NCBI GenBank assembly: GCA_007135605.1
Contig: SLIN01000123.1
Span: 1-38,896 of the forward strand
DNA length: 38,896 nt
From: Spirochaetales bacterium
GTDB lineage: Bacteria > Spirochaetota > Spirochaetia > DSM-27196 > SKKC01
Reading direction: 5' to 3'
Every line of letters begins with the position of its first letter. The stretch's first letter is position 1. Of this stretch, positions 17,503-25,171 are shown piece after piece. Under the pieces are notes generated by a model, which was not told the origin of the DNA, did not search any database, and saw only the letters and a list, made by a program, of their open reading frames with translations. A program made the translations under genes and the position numbers.

Positions 17503-18943
17503 GACCCTCGCCCTCCCCGTGTACATCGAGCAGCGGTAGCAACCGTTCGAGCTCGAGCGAACGGCTGCCTTTCACCAGAACGAAATCACCCGATCGAACG
17601 AGTGCAGTCACAGCCGCCGCGGCGGACTGGACGTCCGGGTACCACGACAACTCGCCGCGAAACCCTTCGCCGCGGGCGGCCGCAACCGCACTCCGCATCT
17701 CCGCTCCGACGAGGATCGCCGCCGGGTGATGCGATAGTTGCTCGGCGAGCGTAGCGAGACGAACTCCGAGGGCATGGTGCTCCTCATCGGTTCGGGCCAA
17801 CTCCTTCATCGAGCCGAGGATGAGCACGAGCCGTTGATCGCCTGCAAGCGAAGCGAGCGCAGTCTCGATCGCAGCGTTCATTGACTGAGGATTCGCGTTG
17901 TAGCAATCGCTGAAAACGGTGACCCGTCCACGGTACAGACGCCCGCGCCCGAACAGCGGACGGACCGCTTCCAGACCGGCAACAATATCGTCGAGACCGA
18001 CTCCGAGTGCTTCGGCTACGCTGATCGCAGCGAGTGCATTCTGGACGACGAAGGCGCCCGGCAAGCAGATCCGGATCTCTCGTCCACGATAGCGCAGGGT
18101 TCCTCCTTCCACGCCCCGCGGAGTGTACGCCTCGAAGTGCTCGCCGGCATTTGTTCCGAAATAGTGTACGGTACCTCGCGTCCCGGGCGGAAGCAACGGC
18201 TCGGCGAGCAGATCGCGATACGCATCGTCGGCGGGGATATGGGCGTGCCCGGTGGAATCGAGTTGCGAGAAGATTTCGCGTTTCTCCCGAGCCACCCCTT
18301 CGCGGCCACCGACGAACTCTGTATGGGCATCCGCGATATTTGTGATGAGCGCATGCGCCGGCCGCACAATCGCGGCAAGCCGCTTGATCTCTCCAGGATG
18401 GTCCATTGCCAACTCGAAAACCGCATATCGATCGTCGGGCGATACAGCAAACGCCGAAAGAGGAACGCCGATTTCGGAGTTGAGATTACCGTGAGAGCGG
18501 AAGGTTGCAGCAGATCGTTCGAGAATCGACGCGAGCATCTCCTTCGTCGATGTCTTTCCGTTGCTGCCGGTGATGCCGATGCGAACCGCCGACGTACGTT
18601 TATCCAGGTAATCGGCGGCGAGCGACTGAAACGCGGAGAGTACGTCATCGACTACGAGCACTCGGGCCACCTCAGCGGCTCGCGTTGCTGCGGCGGCGAT
18701 CTCCGGCTCGCTGAAACGCGTTGAGGAAATCAACAGTCCGCGAGCACCGTTTTCCAAGGCGGACCAGAGATAGTGGTGCCCGTCCGCCTTTCGTCCCGGT
18801 AACGCGATGAAGAGGTCGCCGGTGGCAACAACACGTGAGTCGATCGACGCTGAAGTGAACGCCGTGACGTCAGCCGGACCGAGCTCGTCCACGAGGGTCG
18901 CGCCGAAGCGGGAGACCGCCTGCGTGAATCGCGAATCGGTCAA
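17492..18943 (-). CDS. murF: UDP-MurNAc-tripeptide:D-Ala-D-Ala ligase MurF
   Basis: MurF adds D-Ala-D-Ala to UDP-MurNAc-tripeptide in the cytoplasm, the last soluble ligase step of peptidoglycan precursor synthesis. The N-terminal domain has DSRVVATGDLFIALPG, the ATP-binding loop is GITGSNGKTSTKEML (about residues 122-136), and the C-terminal domain has YNANPQSMNAAIE. The frame is open to a TTG at 18949 that abuts the GGAGGGAGGA site. The TTG at 18943, seven bases after GGAGG, is the better-spaced start, giving 483 residues. It is the only mur ligase in the cluster. Confidence 0.95.
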   Translation of the reverse strand: MTDSRFTQAVSRFGATLVDELGPADVTAFTSASIDSRVVATGDLFIALPGRKADGHHYLWSALENGARGLLISSTRFSEPEIAAAATRAAEVARVLVVDDVLSAFQSLAADYLDKRTSAVRIGITGSNGKTSTKEMLASILERSAATFRSHGNLNSEIGVPLSAFAVSPDDRYAVFELAMDHPGEIKRLAAIVRPAHALITNIADAHTEFVGGREGVAREKREIFSQLDSTGHAHIPADDAYRDLLAEPLLPPGTRGTVHYFGTNAGEHFEAYTPRGVEGGTLRYRGREIRICLPGAFVVQNALAAISVAEALGVGLDDIVAGLEAVRPLFGRGRLYRGRVTVFSDCYNANPQSMNAAIETALASLAGDQRLVLILGSMKELARTDEEHHALGVRLATLAEQLSHHPAAILVGAEMRSAVAAARGEGFRGELSWYPDVQSAAAAVTALVRSGDFVLVKGSRSLELERLLPLLDVHGEGEGHVS

Positions 18944-18945
18944 GA

Positions 18946-19233
18946 TCAATCCTCCCTCCGGGCGTTCGGTATCAGCTCGACACGCGGACCACCGAACGTT
19001 TGTTCGAGCCCGAGTTCATTTCTGGCGAGAGGCTCTACCCGACTCGGCGAGCGAAGGGCGGCGATTCCGGCGAGGTGACGCTTATTTCGCTCAAAGAGCT
19101 CGATCTGCCGCGCGGAAGCACGCTCGATCGTCCGCTCAAGTCGGTCGAAACGATATGCCTGCCACGTGTTGAGAAAGAGCAGCGCAGGAATTGCAGCAAT
19201 CAGCAGTCCGAGTATAATGTCGTTTCGCTTCAT
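18946..19233 (-). CDS. ftsL: FtsL-like cell division protein
   Basis: This is a small bitopic membrane protein of 95 residues. One transmembrane helix lies at about 6-25 (IILGLLIAAIPALLFLNTW), followed by a short helical, coiled-coil-like periplasmic segment with RLERTIERASARQIELFE. It ends with the (L)ARNELGLEQ pattern that FtsL and septum-formation initiators share. Position between rsmH and murF is exactly where ftsL lies in dcw clusters. FtsL works with DivIC/FtsB and FtsQ to activate FtsW-FtsI. Sequence conservation in this family is very low, so the name rests on topology and place. The ATG overlaps the rsmH stop (ATGA). Confidence 0.75.
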   Translation of the reverse strand: MKRNDIILGLLIAAIPALLFLNTWQAYRFDRLERTIERASARQIELFERNKRHLAGIAALRSPSRVEPLARNELGLEQTFGGPRVELIPNARRED

Positions 19234-20222
19234 TCTCCGTTCGACTTCCTGTTCTTCTCGATTACGCGGAATTTCGCGCTGCGAGACGGTGCGTTCTCGC
19301 GCTTTTCAGACTCATCCGGGACAACCGGCTTCTTCGTAAGAACTCGGTATTGCACACTCTCCCGGGACAGGGCCCCTGTTTCGAATTTCGGCGCGTTCCA
19401 CCGAGACGTGGAGCCCTCGGCCTCTTCGTCGTGCGGAACGTGCATGCCGGCGGCGCGACGAAAGGTCCATTTTACTATTCTGTCCTCGAGGCTGTGGAAC
19501 GAAATAACCGCGAGCCGTCCGCCGTCGGGTGAAAGCCGCAGCAACGCATTCGTCAGAGCTCGCGATATGCGATCGAGCTCCGAGTTCACGGCGATCCGCA
19601 GCGCTTGAAACGTTCTCGTCGCCGGATGGAGCCGTCCGCGTCTCGCCGCTGCGGGTACCGCCCGTCGCACGATCCCGGCAAGCTCGCCGCTTGTTTCGAT
19701 CGGCGACGCGTTGCGTGCATCACAGATCGCGCGCGCGATCCGCCGGCTGTAACGCTCCCCGCCGAGCTCGAAAATCATGTCGGCGAGCTGGCTTTCGTTC
19801 TCCGTTTGGAGCAGCTGCGCGGCGCTCCTTCCTTCTCCCGACAGCCGCATGTCAAGCGGCTCTTCGCCGGAGAAGGAGAAACCACGGCCCGACCCTTCGA
19901 AATGGAATGTACTGATGCCGAGGTCAAACAGGATGCGGTCGGGCGCGGGCCCGATGTAATTCGCCCAGAAGTCGTCAAACCATCGATGGACGAAATCGAC
20001 TCTCCCGGCGTAATCGCCGAGAAGGACCCGCGCCCGTTCGAGTATAACGGGGTCTACATCGACCCCGATAACGCGCAAGGAAGGATTGTCGGACAGAAGC
20101 AGCGCTGAATGTCCGCCTTCTCCGAGGGTAGAATCTACGAGAAGCCCCGAGGATCGCTCCAGGCGCAACCACTCGCGCACTTCGTTAGCCAGAACCGGCC
20201 GATGTGTCCGGTCAAGACTCAT
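19230..20222 (-). CDS. rsmH: 16S rRNA m4C1402 methyltransferase RsmH (MraW)
   Basis: RsmH methylates N4 of C1402 in the 16S rRNA decoding centre using S-adenosylmethionine. The N-terminal HRPVLANEVREWL and LVDSTLGEGGHSALLL motifs, the FDLGISTFHFEGSGRGFSF block, LDMRLSGEGRSAAQLL, TRTFQALRIAVNSELD and AVISFHSLEDRIVKWTFR are all diagnostic. At 330 residues it is full length. The common DLGVSS motif reads DLGIST here. The ATG overlaps the mraZ stop (ATGA), the usual mraZ-mraW coupling. Confidence 0.98.
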   Translation of the reverse strand: MSLDRTHRPVLANEVREWLRLERSSGLLVDSTLGEGGHSALLLSDNPSLRVIGVDVDPVILERARVLLGDYAGRVDFVHRWFDDFWANYIGPAPDRILFDLGISTFHFEGSGRGFSFSGEEPLDMRLSGEGRSAAQLLQTENESQLADMIFELGGERYSRRIARAICDARNASPIETSGELAGIVRRAVPAAARRGRLHPATRTFQALRIAVNSELDRISRALTNALLRLSPDGGRLAVISFHSLEDRIVKWTFRRAAGMHVPHDEEAEGSTSRWNAPKFETGALSRESVQYRVLTKKPVVPDESEKRENAPSRSAKFRVIEKNRKSNGE

Positions 20223-20674
20223 TGATTCTCGTCGAAGAAGGAAACGGACCCTCCCAGTTTCTCAGCCGCCTGCTGGAAGTCCGGCTCGGTTTCCTCCAGA
20301 TACGCGTCGTACGCATCAGCATCCCAGATCTCCAGGTATCGATTTATACCCAGCAGAACGCAGTCACGGCTCAGACCGGCAGACTGCATCAAGCTTCGTG
20401 GAATATTGATTCGTCCCGCCTTATCTATTTCCACCTCCTGTGCCGGCGCGATGATACGCCGTTGCATCATCCTCGCCTCTTTCGTAAACGGACTCGCCGC
20501 GCGCATCAGACTCTCGCTGAGCGCGCGCCACTGATCCGGGGGAAAGAGCCACAGGCAGCGGTCCATTCCGCGAGTGAGCACGAGATCGCTTCCGACGATC
20601 TCGTTTCGGATACGGGACGGTATTAGCAATCGCCCTTTCTCATCGAGGGCGTTTCGGAATTCCCCCGTCAGCAT
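20219..20674 (-). CDS. mraZ: Transcriptional regulator MraZ
   Basis: MraZ is a SpoVT/AbrB-fold DNA-binding protein that controls the dcw operon, binding spaced repeats in its own promoter. The two swapped-hairpin halves are seen: MLTGEFRNALDEKGRLLIPS at the N-terminus and VEIDKAGRINIPRSL near residue 83. The frame extends two codons upstream to a TTG at 20680. However, MLTGEF is the canonical N-terminus and GGTGAG lies six bases before the ATG at 20674, so 151 residues are preferred. Four MraZ boxes lie just upstream, the first box ending nine bases before the ATG and overlapping the ribosome binding site. Confidence 0.97.
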   Translation of the reverse strand: MLTGEFRNALDEKGRLLIPSRIRNEIVGSDLVLTRGMDRCLWLFPPDQWRALSESLMRAASPFTKEARMMQRRIIAPAQEVEIDKAGRINIPRSLMQSAGLSRDCVLLGINRYLEIWDADAYDAYLEETEPDFQQAAEKLGGSVSFFDENQ

Positions 20675-20682
20675 CCCCAACT

Positions 20683-20718
20683 CACCACTTTCTCCTACGG
20701 CTTCCCACTTTCTCCCAC
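20683..20718 (-). promoter_or_regulatory. MraZ operator: four boxes at 10-bp period
   Basis: On the minus strand four hexamers follow each other exactly 10 bp apart: GTGGGA (20718-20713), GTGGGA (20708-20703), GTAGGA (20698-20693) and GTGGTG (20688-20683). The spacers are four bases. MraZ is known to bind direct TGGG-type repeats of this spacing. The last box contains the mraZ ribosome binding site and the first lies just below the promoter -10, so bound MraZ could block both transcription and translation start. Confidence 0.85.
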
Positions 20719-20728
20719 GCTGAGGGAC

Positions 20729-20756
20729 ATATTACGCCACCTGACGCAGTTGTCAA
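20729..20756 (-). promoter_or_regulatory. Promoter of the mraZ operon
   Basis: Minus strand: a perfect -35 TTGACA (20756-20751), a 16-base spacer and -10 TAATAT (20734-20729). Transcription would begin near 20722, immediately before the first MraZ box. This is the best promoter candidate for the long division-flagellar gene run. Confidence 0.7.
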
Positions 20757-20857
20757 TCGTGGTAGACAGAATAATTCCGGCGAATTCGGTCTACCGAGCC
20801 GATAGATGTACATACTTGTTAAGTAGTTTGGGTGTAATGGAGATTCGGAGGGTCGAA

Positions 20858-22501
20858 TCAGCCGCGAGCGTGACTGAGGTCGCGGCTGCCGGTTGTCGAA
20901 TGCGAGCGACGCTTGAAAATCCTGTAGTCGATGTCGGGGAAGATATTGTTACGCCGCTCGACCCGTGTCAGCCATTCTGTGGAAATCACGCCTTTGCTCA
21001 AGCTGTCGTAGATATGCGTGAAGTTGCTGATGTGTTCCTTCACACGACGCACCGCGTACGTGACGGTGGTTCCGGATCGCATTATGAACGGCCAGTCCGA
21101 TGCCTGACTGAGAAGCACTTCACGTGCGGCCTGATTCAGCGCCCGGCGCTTCAGTCCGGTTTCCGCCGGATAACGATCGACCAGATCAATCATTCGCTCG
21201 ATCGCTTTATGCGTATGTCGATAAATCCAGTCGTTCGACCCGTCGAGCCAGACCTCGGAGTACCCCTTGTTTCCCCAGCTCGAAAAAACCGGCTGGAGCG
21301 TTTGTGCCTCCGGGTACTGGGAAAGGTATTCACTTGGAGTAATCGGCTCTACGCGGTCCTCACCCTTCCTCGTTGCGGTGGCCATACGCCGGAAGAGTAC
21401 CTCGAGCCACTGTACTCCTTCGAACCACCAATGCCCGAACAGCTCCGCGTCGAACGGGCTGACAATCACCGGGAGGCGGTCCATGTGCCCACCCACGCGC
21501 CGACATTGCCGTGTCTGCTGGAAAAGGAAATTATCGCTGTGTGACTCGATCTTGCGGGTGGCAGCCTCCGGCGAGTATATGCGCTTATCATCCGTTTGGC
21601 CGGTTATTGCATGGTACTTGAACCCGGTATTCGTCCGAATGTCATCGAACTGCAAGCTCTGGTCGAGGTAATCCTGCGGCAGGTCGTGTCCGATATCGCG
21701 ATAGAAGTCTCGATAATCGGGGTCACCGGGATACCCGTCCGTGTTCGACCAGACGGCATTCGTGCTCGCTACCTCGCGCCCGAATGCATATACTCCGTTC
21801 GGACAAAGTACGGGAGAGTACACACCGTAGCGCGGCCGGGTATCCGCAAAGAGCAAGCCGTGCGAGGCGGTGAAAAAAAAGCGTATGCCGGCGTCGGCAA
21901 GCACGTTCTCGAGCTCGGGATAGTATCCACATTCCGGCAACCAGAATCCGCTCGGTGCGCGGCCGAAGAGCGACCGATGGGTCTCCAACCCCACCTTCAG
22001 CTGTGCTGCCGCGTTCTCATTACAGTGCTGATACAGCGGCATGTAGGGATGAGTGGCGAATGTCGAGATGAGCTCGATCCTGCCCTCGCGCTCGTGCCGG
22101 GCAAACTGGCCGATGAGATCACGACCGTATGTTTCGGTGAAATCGTGCCGCGCCTGCCGGAAAAAATCGCGGTACATGCGTGCGAGGCGCGCAATCTCCG
22201 GCGAGGCGGCCGATCGTCCGATTTCCTGTTCACCGAGGGCAATAAGTCGGTCAACATGTTCCAGGTATCGCCGTTGCAAAACCTCGTCCATGAGCATGGA
22301 TGCGAGCGTCGGCGAGACACTCATGCACAGGTTGATCGGAACGTCGTCGGCGGCAAGTCGGTCAAGCATCCGCAGGAGCGGCAGATAGGTCTCGCTAATG
22401 GCCTCGAAAAGCCATATCTCCTCGAGGAACCGGGGATACTCCGGATGTCGCACGAACGGGAGGTGCGCGTGGAGAACCATCATCAGGTAACCGTGCTTCA
22501 T
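20858..22501 (-). CDS. GH57 1,4-alpha-glucan branching enzyme
   Basis: This GH57 enzyme has an N-terminal (beta/alpha)7 catalytic domain and a C-terminal DUF1957 helical domain, the layout of GH57 glycogen branching enzymes, which transfer alpha-1,4 segments to make alpha-1,6 branches. Motif 1 is HAHLPF (residues 11-16). The nucleophile is Glu190 in GFWLPECGYYPE and the acid/base is Asp351 in SPFDAELFGHWWFEG, close to the positions reported for the Thermococcus enzyme. The 547-residue length matches. GAGG lies six bases before the ATG. An A8/T8 run at 21873-21880 (RFFFTA) sits inside the frame. It follows the DUF4912 gene after 39 bases; both probably share a promoter. Confidence 0.9.
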   Translation of the reverse strand: MKHGYLMMVLHAHLPFVRHPEYPRFLEEIWLFEAISETYLPLLRMLDRLAADDVPINLCMSVSPTLASMLMDEVLQRRYLEHVDRLIALGEQEIGRSAASPEIARLARMYRDFFRQARHDFTETYGRDLIGQFARHEREGRIELISTFATHPYMPLYQHCNENAAAQLKVGLETHRSLFGRAPSGFWLPECGYYPELENVLADAGIRFFFTASHGLLFADTRPRYGVYSPVLCPNGVYAFGREVASTNAVWSNTDGYPGDPDYRDFYRDIGHDLPQDYLDQSLQFDDIRTNTGFKYHAITGQTDDKRIYSPEAATRKIESHSDNFLFQQTRQCRRVGGHMDRLPVIVSPFDAELFGHWWFEGVQWLEVLFRRMATATRKGEDRVEPITPSEYLSQYPEAQTLQPVFSSWGNKGYSEVWLDGSNDWIYRHTHKAIERMIDLVDRYPAETGLKRRALNQAAREVLLSQASDWPFIMRSGTTVTYAVRRVKEHISNFTHIYDSLSKGVISTEWLTRVERRNNIFPDIDYRIFKRRSHSTTGSRDLSHARG

Positions 22502-22540
22502 ACTCTACCTCAGACAGCGATACATCGGTGCCGTTGTACG

Positions 22541-23293
22541 TTATTCACCGGCGTAATGATCAATTAATGAGATGATGCGTTGTGGAATCCGTCGCCCGAA
22601 GCTTGAAACGCCCAATCGCTCGACACCGGACAAAGCAACCAATGCCTCCGCCTGCTCGACCGCTTCCTCCCGGTTGACACCGTCCTCCGAAAGCCATCCA
22701 CGAGGAACGGAAATCGGATTACTGCGGGCGAGTACGGTGCGATTATCTTCGAAATCGGCAACAAGCTCGGTATAGTAATTCGTTTCTTGCTGGGGGAGGT
22801 TGATATACCACCGACTGTCCGCCGGCTGCACAGGGATATCTACAGCGTCCACCACACTGTGATCTCCCATGTCGGGGCTATCCATCTCCACAAGTCGCAG
22901 GTTCAACCCACGAAAATCGGAAGCGCTCACCACCTCATCCACCTCGGCGTCGCGCACATCCCAGTACGCATACGCCCAGGCAGGGTCACGGAGCAACAGT
23001 ACCATGCGCGTTTCATTGTACCGTACGGGTAGCTCAGCTTCGCCGTATTCGGGGCCATTGCGGTTATCGATCGCGAGATCCGATGCGGCTATATCGTACT
23101 TCCGCTCTTCCACCCGCATCGTGTGGTTGTTCGAGGCGTCGTGCTCGCGCCGCGACTCTTCTATAGCCTCGGCGAGTGCCTCGATCAACTCTTCGCGCGC
23201 GACCCCATCGGAGGATTCGATGTCGATGTCATACTCTTCCGCCAGCCGCAATAATCGATCGCTCGACAGCGACCGCAATCGTTCCAACTTCAT
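22541..23293 (-). CDS. DUF4912 domain protein
   Basis: This 250-residue protein has two parts. Residues 1-40 form a helical SAP/Rho-N-like module (LRSLSSDRLLRLAEEYDIDI, then EELIEALAEAIEE). From about 75 comes the DUF4912 domain, with its typical LPVRYNETRMVLLLRDPAWAYAYWDV opening and a Tyr/Trp-rich ending. No signal peptide is seen. DUF4912 proteins are often encoded next to GH57 enzymes, as here, but their function is unknown; a carbohydrate-binding-like fold is a guess. The frame extends to 23566 over the neighbouring gene's end, but the ATG at 23293 lies about 38 bases after a good promoter and fits the domain start. Its ribosome binding site is weak. Confidence 0.85.
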   Translation of the reverse strand: MKLERLRSLSSDRLLRLAEEYDIDIESSDGVAREELIEALAEAIEESRREHDASNNHTMRVEERKYDIAASDLAIDNRNGPEYGEAELPVRYNETRMVLLLRDPAWAYAYWDVRDAEVDEVVSASDFRGLNLRLVEMDSPDMGDHSVVDAVDIPVQPADSRWYINLPQQETNYYTELVADFEDNRTVLARSNPISVPRGWLSEDGVNREEAVEQAEALVALSGVERLGVSSFGRRIPQRIISLIDHYAGE

Positions 23294-23337
23294 GTGCTGC
23301 GCCCCCGAGAAGCTCTTGTCCCCCGCATGTGTCTCAC

Positions 23338-23367
23338 ATCGTAGAAAATCGCATCTGACGGTGTCAA
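23338..23367 (-). promoter_or_regulatory. Promoter of the DUF4912-GH57 pair
   Basis: Minus strand: a perfect -35 TTGACA (23367-23362), an 18-base spacer and -10 TACGAT (23343-23338). The predicted start is near 23331, 38 bases before the ATG. A two-copy 19-bp tandem repeat lies immediately upstream of the -35. Confidence 0.6.
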
Positions 23368-23368
23368 C

Positions 23369-23406
23369 TCCTGTCGCTGTCGTACTCTCCTGCCGCTGTC
23401 GTAGGC
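23369..23406 (-). repeat. 19-bp tandem repeat upstream of the DUF4912 promoter
   Basis: Units 23369-23387 and 23388-23406 agree at 16 of 19 positions. They abut the -35 element, in the place where an activator or UP-like element would bind. It could be a regulator site or an incidental duplication. Confidence 0.55.
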
Positions 23407-23448
23407 GCGGGTATCCTCTCAGGGCCTTACGGCGGACGTAACGAGGCC

Positions 23449-24294
23449 TCACTCTCGCACACGGCCGAGTTGAAGGACTACATCTCCGAAGCCGAGCAGC
23501 TTCGCCAGCCGATCCGTCGGACGCTTTACGATAGCCGGGACGACACCGGCCGCGATTCCGCCCCATGTTTTTGTCGCGGTAACCGAAAGTCCGGTTTCTT
23601 CCATGAGGTGACGGAGTGTTCGCCGGGAGAAGAGATTCAGGTGATCGGCGATTGCGCTGCGCCAGTTACGACCGAACAGGCGAGCCTGAAGCGACGCGGT
23701 ATTTGGTGTTACTACAACGATATAGCCGCCGGGCTTCGTAACCCTCACAACTTCCTCGAGAAAGGCACGTGGATCCGGGACATGCTCTATTACGTGCGAG
23801 AAATGTACGAGATCGAATGAACGGTCGGGGAACTGCTGTGAATCGAGCGTGCCGACGTGAATCGTCACGCCCCGCTTCTCGCGACCGAAACGGGCGGCGG
23901 GAGCACAGATCTCCACCCCCTCAGCGTGCCACCCGCGTTCGGAGAGGTAGCGCACGAGCATCCCTGTCGCGCATCCGATATCGAGCGCTCGTCGTGGATC
24001 CGATATCGACGCCTCGATACGATCGAAGCGAATGTCCTCGAGCCCCTTGCGCATGAGTTCGAAGAACGGTTGGTCGTTTTCCAGTTCATAATGGAAGTAC
24101 TCGTCCTGATATCTCTCTTTCAGGTCGTCGAAAACCGGTTTCGGATTCTGATACATGTGCCCGCACCTACTGCATCGTACGAACGCGTATCCGTCGCACT
24201 CCCAGTAAACTCGCGAGTCGTCCGAGCCACAGAGCACGCAACTGACCGTCTCCTTTCGCTCGTCCACCTTCGGTACCATCGAGAACGTCTTCAA
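23449..24294 (-). CDS. Zinc-ribbon class I SAM methyltransferase
   Basis: The product is a SAM-dependent methyltransferase of the Methyltransf_23 type with an N-terminal zinc ribbon: Cys19, Cys22, Cys41, Cys44 as CVLC and CSRC. The SAM-binding loop reads ALDIGCATGML, then the motif II/III region FDLVHFSHVIEHVPDPRAFLEEV and KPGGYIVVVTPN. Proteins of this make-up often modify sugars or glycan precursors, but the substrate is unknown here. The start is uncertain. A TTG at 24294 lies five bases after a G8 ribosome binding site and gives 281 residues; an ATG at 24279 has no site at normal distance. It closes the nadK-recN gene group. Confidence 0.82.
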   Translation of the reverse strand: MKTFSMVPKVDERKETVSCVLCGSDDSRVYWECDGYAFVRCSRCGHMYQNPKPVFDDLKERYQDEYFHYELENDQPFFELMRKGLEDIRFDRIEASISDPRRALDIGCATGMLVRYLSERGWHAEGVEICAPAARFGREKRGVTIHVGTLDSQQFPDRSFDLVHFSHVIEHVPDPRAFLEEVVRVTKPGGYIVVVTPNTASLQARLFGRNWRSAIADHLNLFSRRTLRHLMEETGLSVTATKTWGGIAAGVVPAIVKRPTDRLAKLLGFGDVVLQLGRVRE

Positions 24295-24307
24295 GATTGC
24301 CCCCCCC

Positions 24308-25171
24308 TCACTCGACCTCCACTCCGTCGATCGTGAAGATTCGTGTTCGCTCCAGGCCCCGGGTGTTTCGAGCTCGCACAGTGAAGCTGATACTGGAGCC
24401 GGGAGGGATTTCAACCTCACCGAGTCGCAACCAGCCTTCCTCGTCATACAGCTCGCCACCCGGACGGGAGCCACCGCCCCAGATTAGTCGCGGCCCGTCC
24501 GTCTCAACCACAATCATCGACATCTCGACAGCGTGAATCGTCTCTCCGCCTCGCGTGAGGCTCACGGAGATCACCCGTTCCGCAGGCTCCGCGGCATCCG
24601 GACGGGGTTTGACTCGTATCCCGGCAACTCCGGCCGGGTGCGAAGCCCGGTTATACAGCGGGATGATTGTACGTTCGTCGGCGGAGACTACCGAGATTCC
24701 CCCGACGCCGGTCAGCGGCTCAACCTCCGGATACGGAAGAAGCAAAGACGGGTTCGCATACCAGCCGTTCCGCCGGTCGTATATCTCCAGCCTGACTCCG
24801 CCCTCTCCTCCGACCCCGAGCGCTCGGCCGCGCAACACGCGCTCACCAACGGTCGGCCCAGGACCCCGCAAGCCCGAATAGATGGAACGAAAGCCGTTAT
24901 CGTGGTCGAGAACGATCATCCCGCCTCGCCGCGAAATACCGGGGCGACCGCTCTCACCTGAATCACGATATGCGACGACTCCGTCGGCGACAGCGCCTAC
25001 TTCAGCACCGGAGGCATCGAACAGCAATCCGCGCTCGATATTCTCGCCGTCGTATCGCTCAGCGAAGCCGCGCTCAATTGCTCCGGGATCAACCGGCCAC
25101 CGCCATGCGATCAGCGAAAGCGCCATAAGCGCGGTAGCGCACCCTGTCCGTGCAAACCGGCGCAGCGTCAT
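24308..25171 (-). CDS. Degenerate LytM/M23-fold exported protein
   Basis: The 287-residue protein starts with a signal-like segment (about residues 5-22), followed by an M23-like beta fold: GLLFDASGAEVGAVADGVVAY, then GGMIVLDHDNGFRSIYSGL, VGERVLRGRALGVGG and VRLEIYD. The family's zinc ligands are absent. The HxGxD motif reads ERGLL, the YxHL His is Gly (YSGL) and HLHFE is GVRLE. It should therefore not be a peptidase; such LytM-like proteins may bind or activate amidases, as EnvC and NlpD do. The C-terminal 130 residues form a beta-rich domain I do not recognise. The ATG overlaps the preceding stop (ATGA). Confidence 0.75.
   Translation of the reverse strand: MTLRRFARTGCATALMALSLIAWRWPVDPGAIERGFAERYDGENIERGLLFDASGAEVGAVADGVVAYRDSGESGRPGISRRGGMIVLDHDNGFRSIYSGLRGPGPTVGERVLRGRALGVGGEGGVRLEIYDRRNGWYANPSLLLPYPEVEPLTGVGGISVVSADERTIIPLYNRASHPAGVAGIRVKPRPDAAEPAERVISVSLTRGGETIHAVEMSMIVVETDGPRLIWGGGSRPGGELYDEEGWLRLGEVEIPPGSSISFTVRARNTRGLERTRIFTIDGVEVE

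Noticed and set aside
20757-20857. Possible intrinsic terminator after the GH57 gene
   Set aside because: Short stems near 20769-20806 exist, but they are AT-containing 4-5 bp stems without a proper T tract.
23294-23566. N-terminal extension of the DUF4912 protein
   Set aside because: It would cover the promoter, tandem repeat and the end of the methyltransferase gene, and has no domain character.
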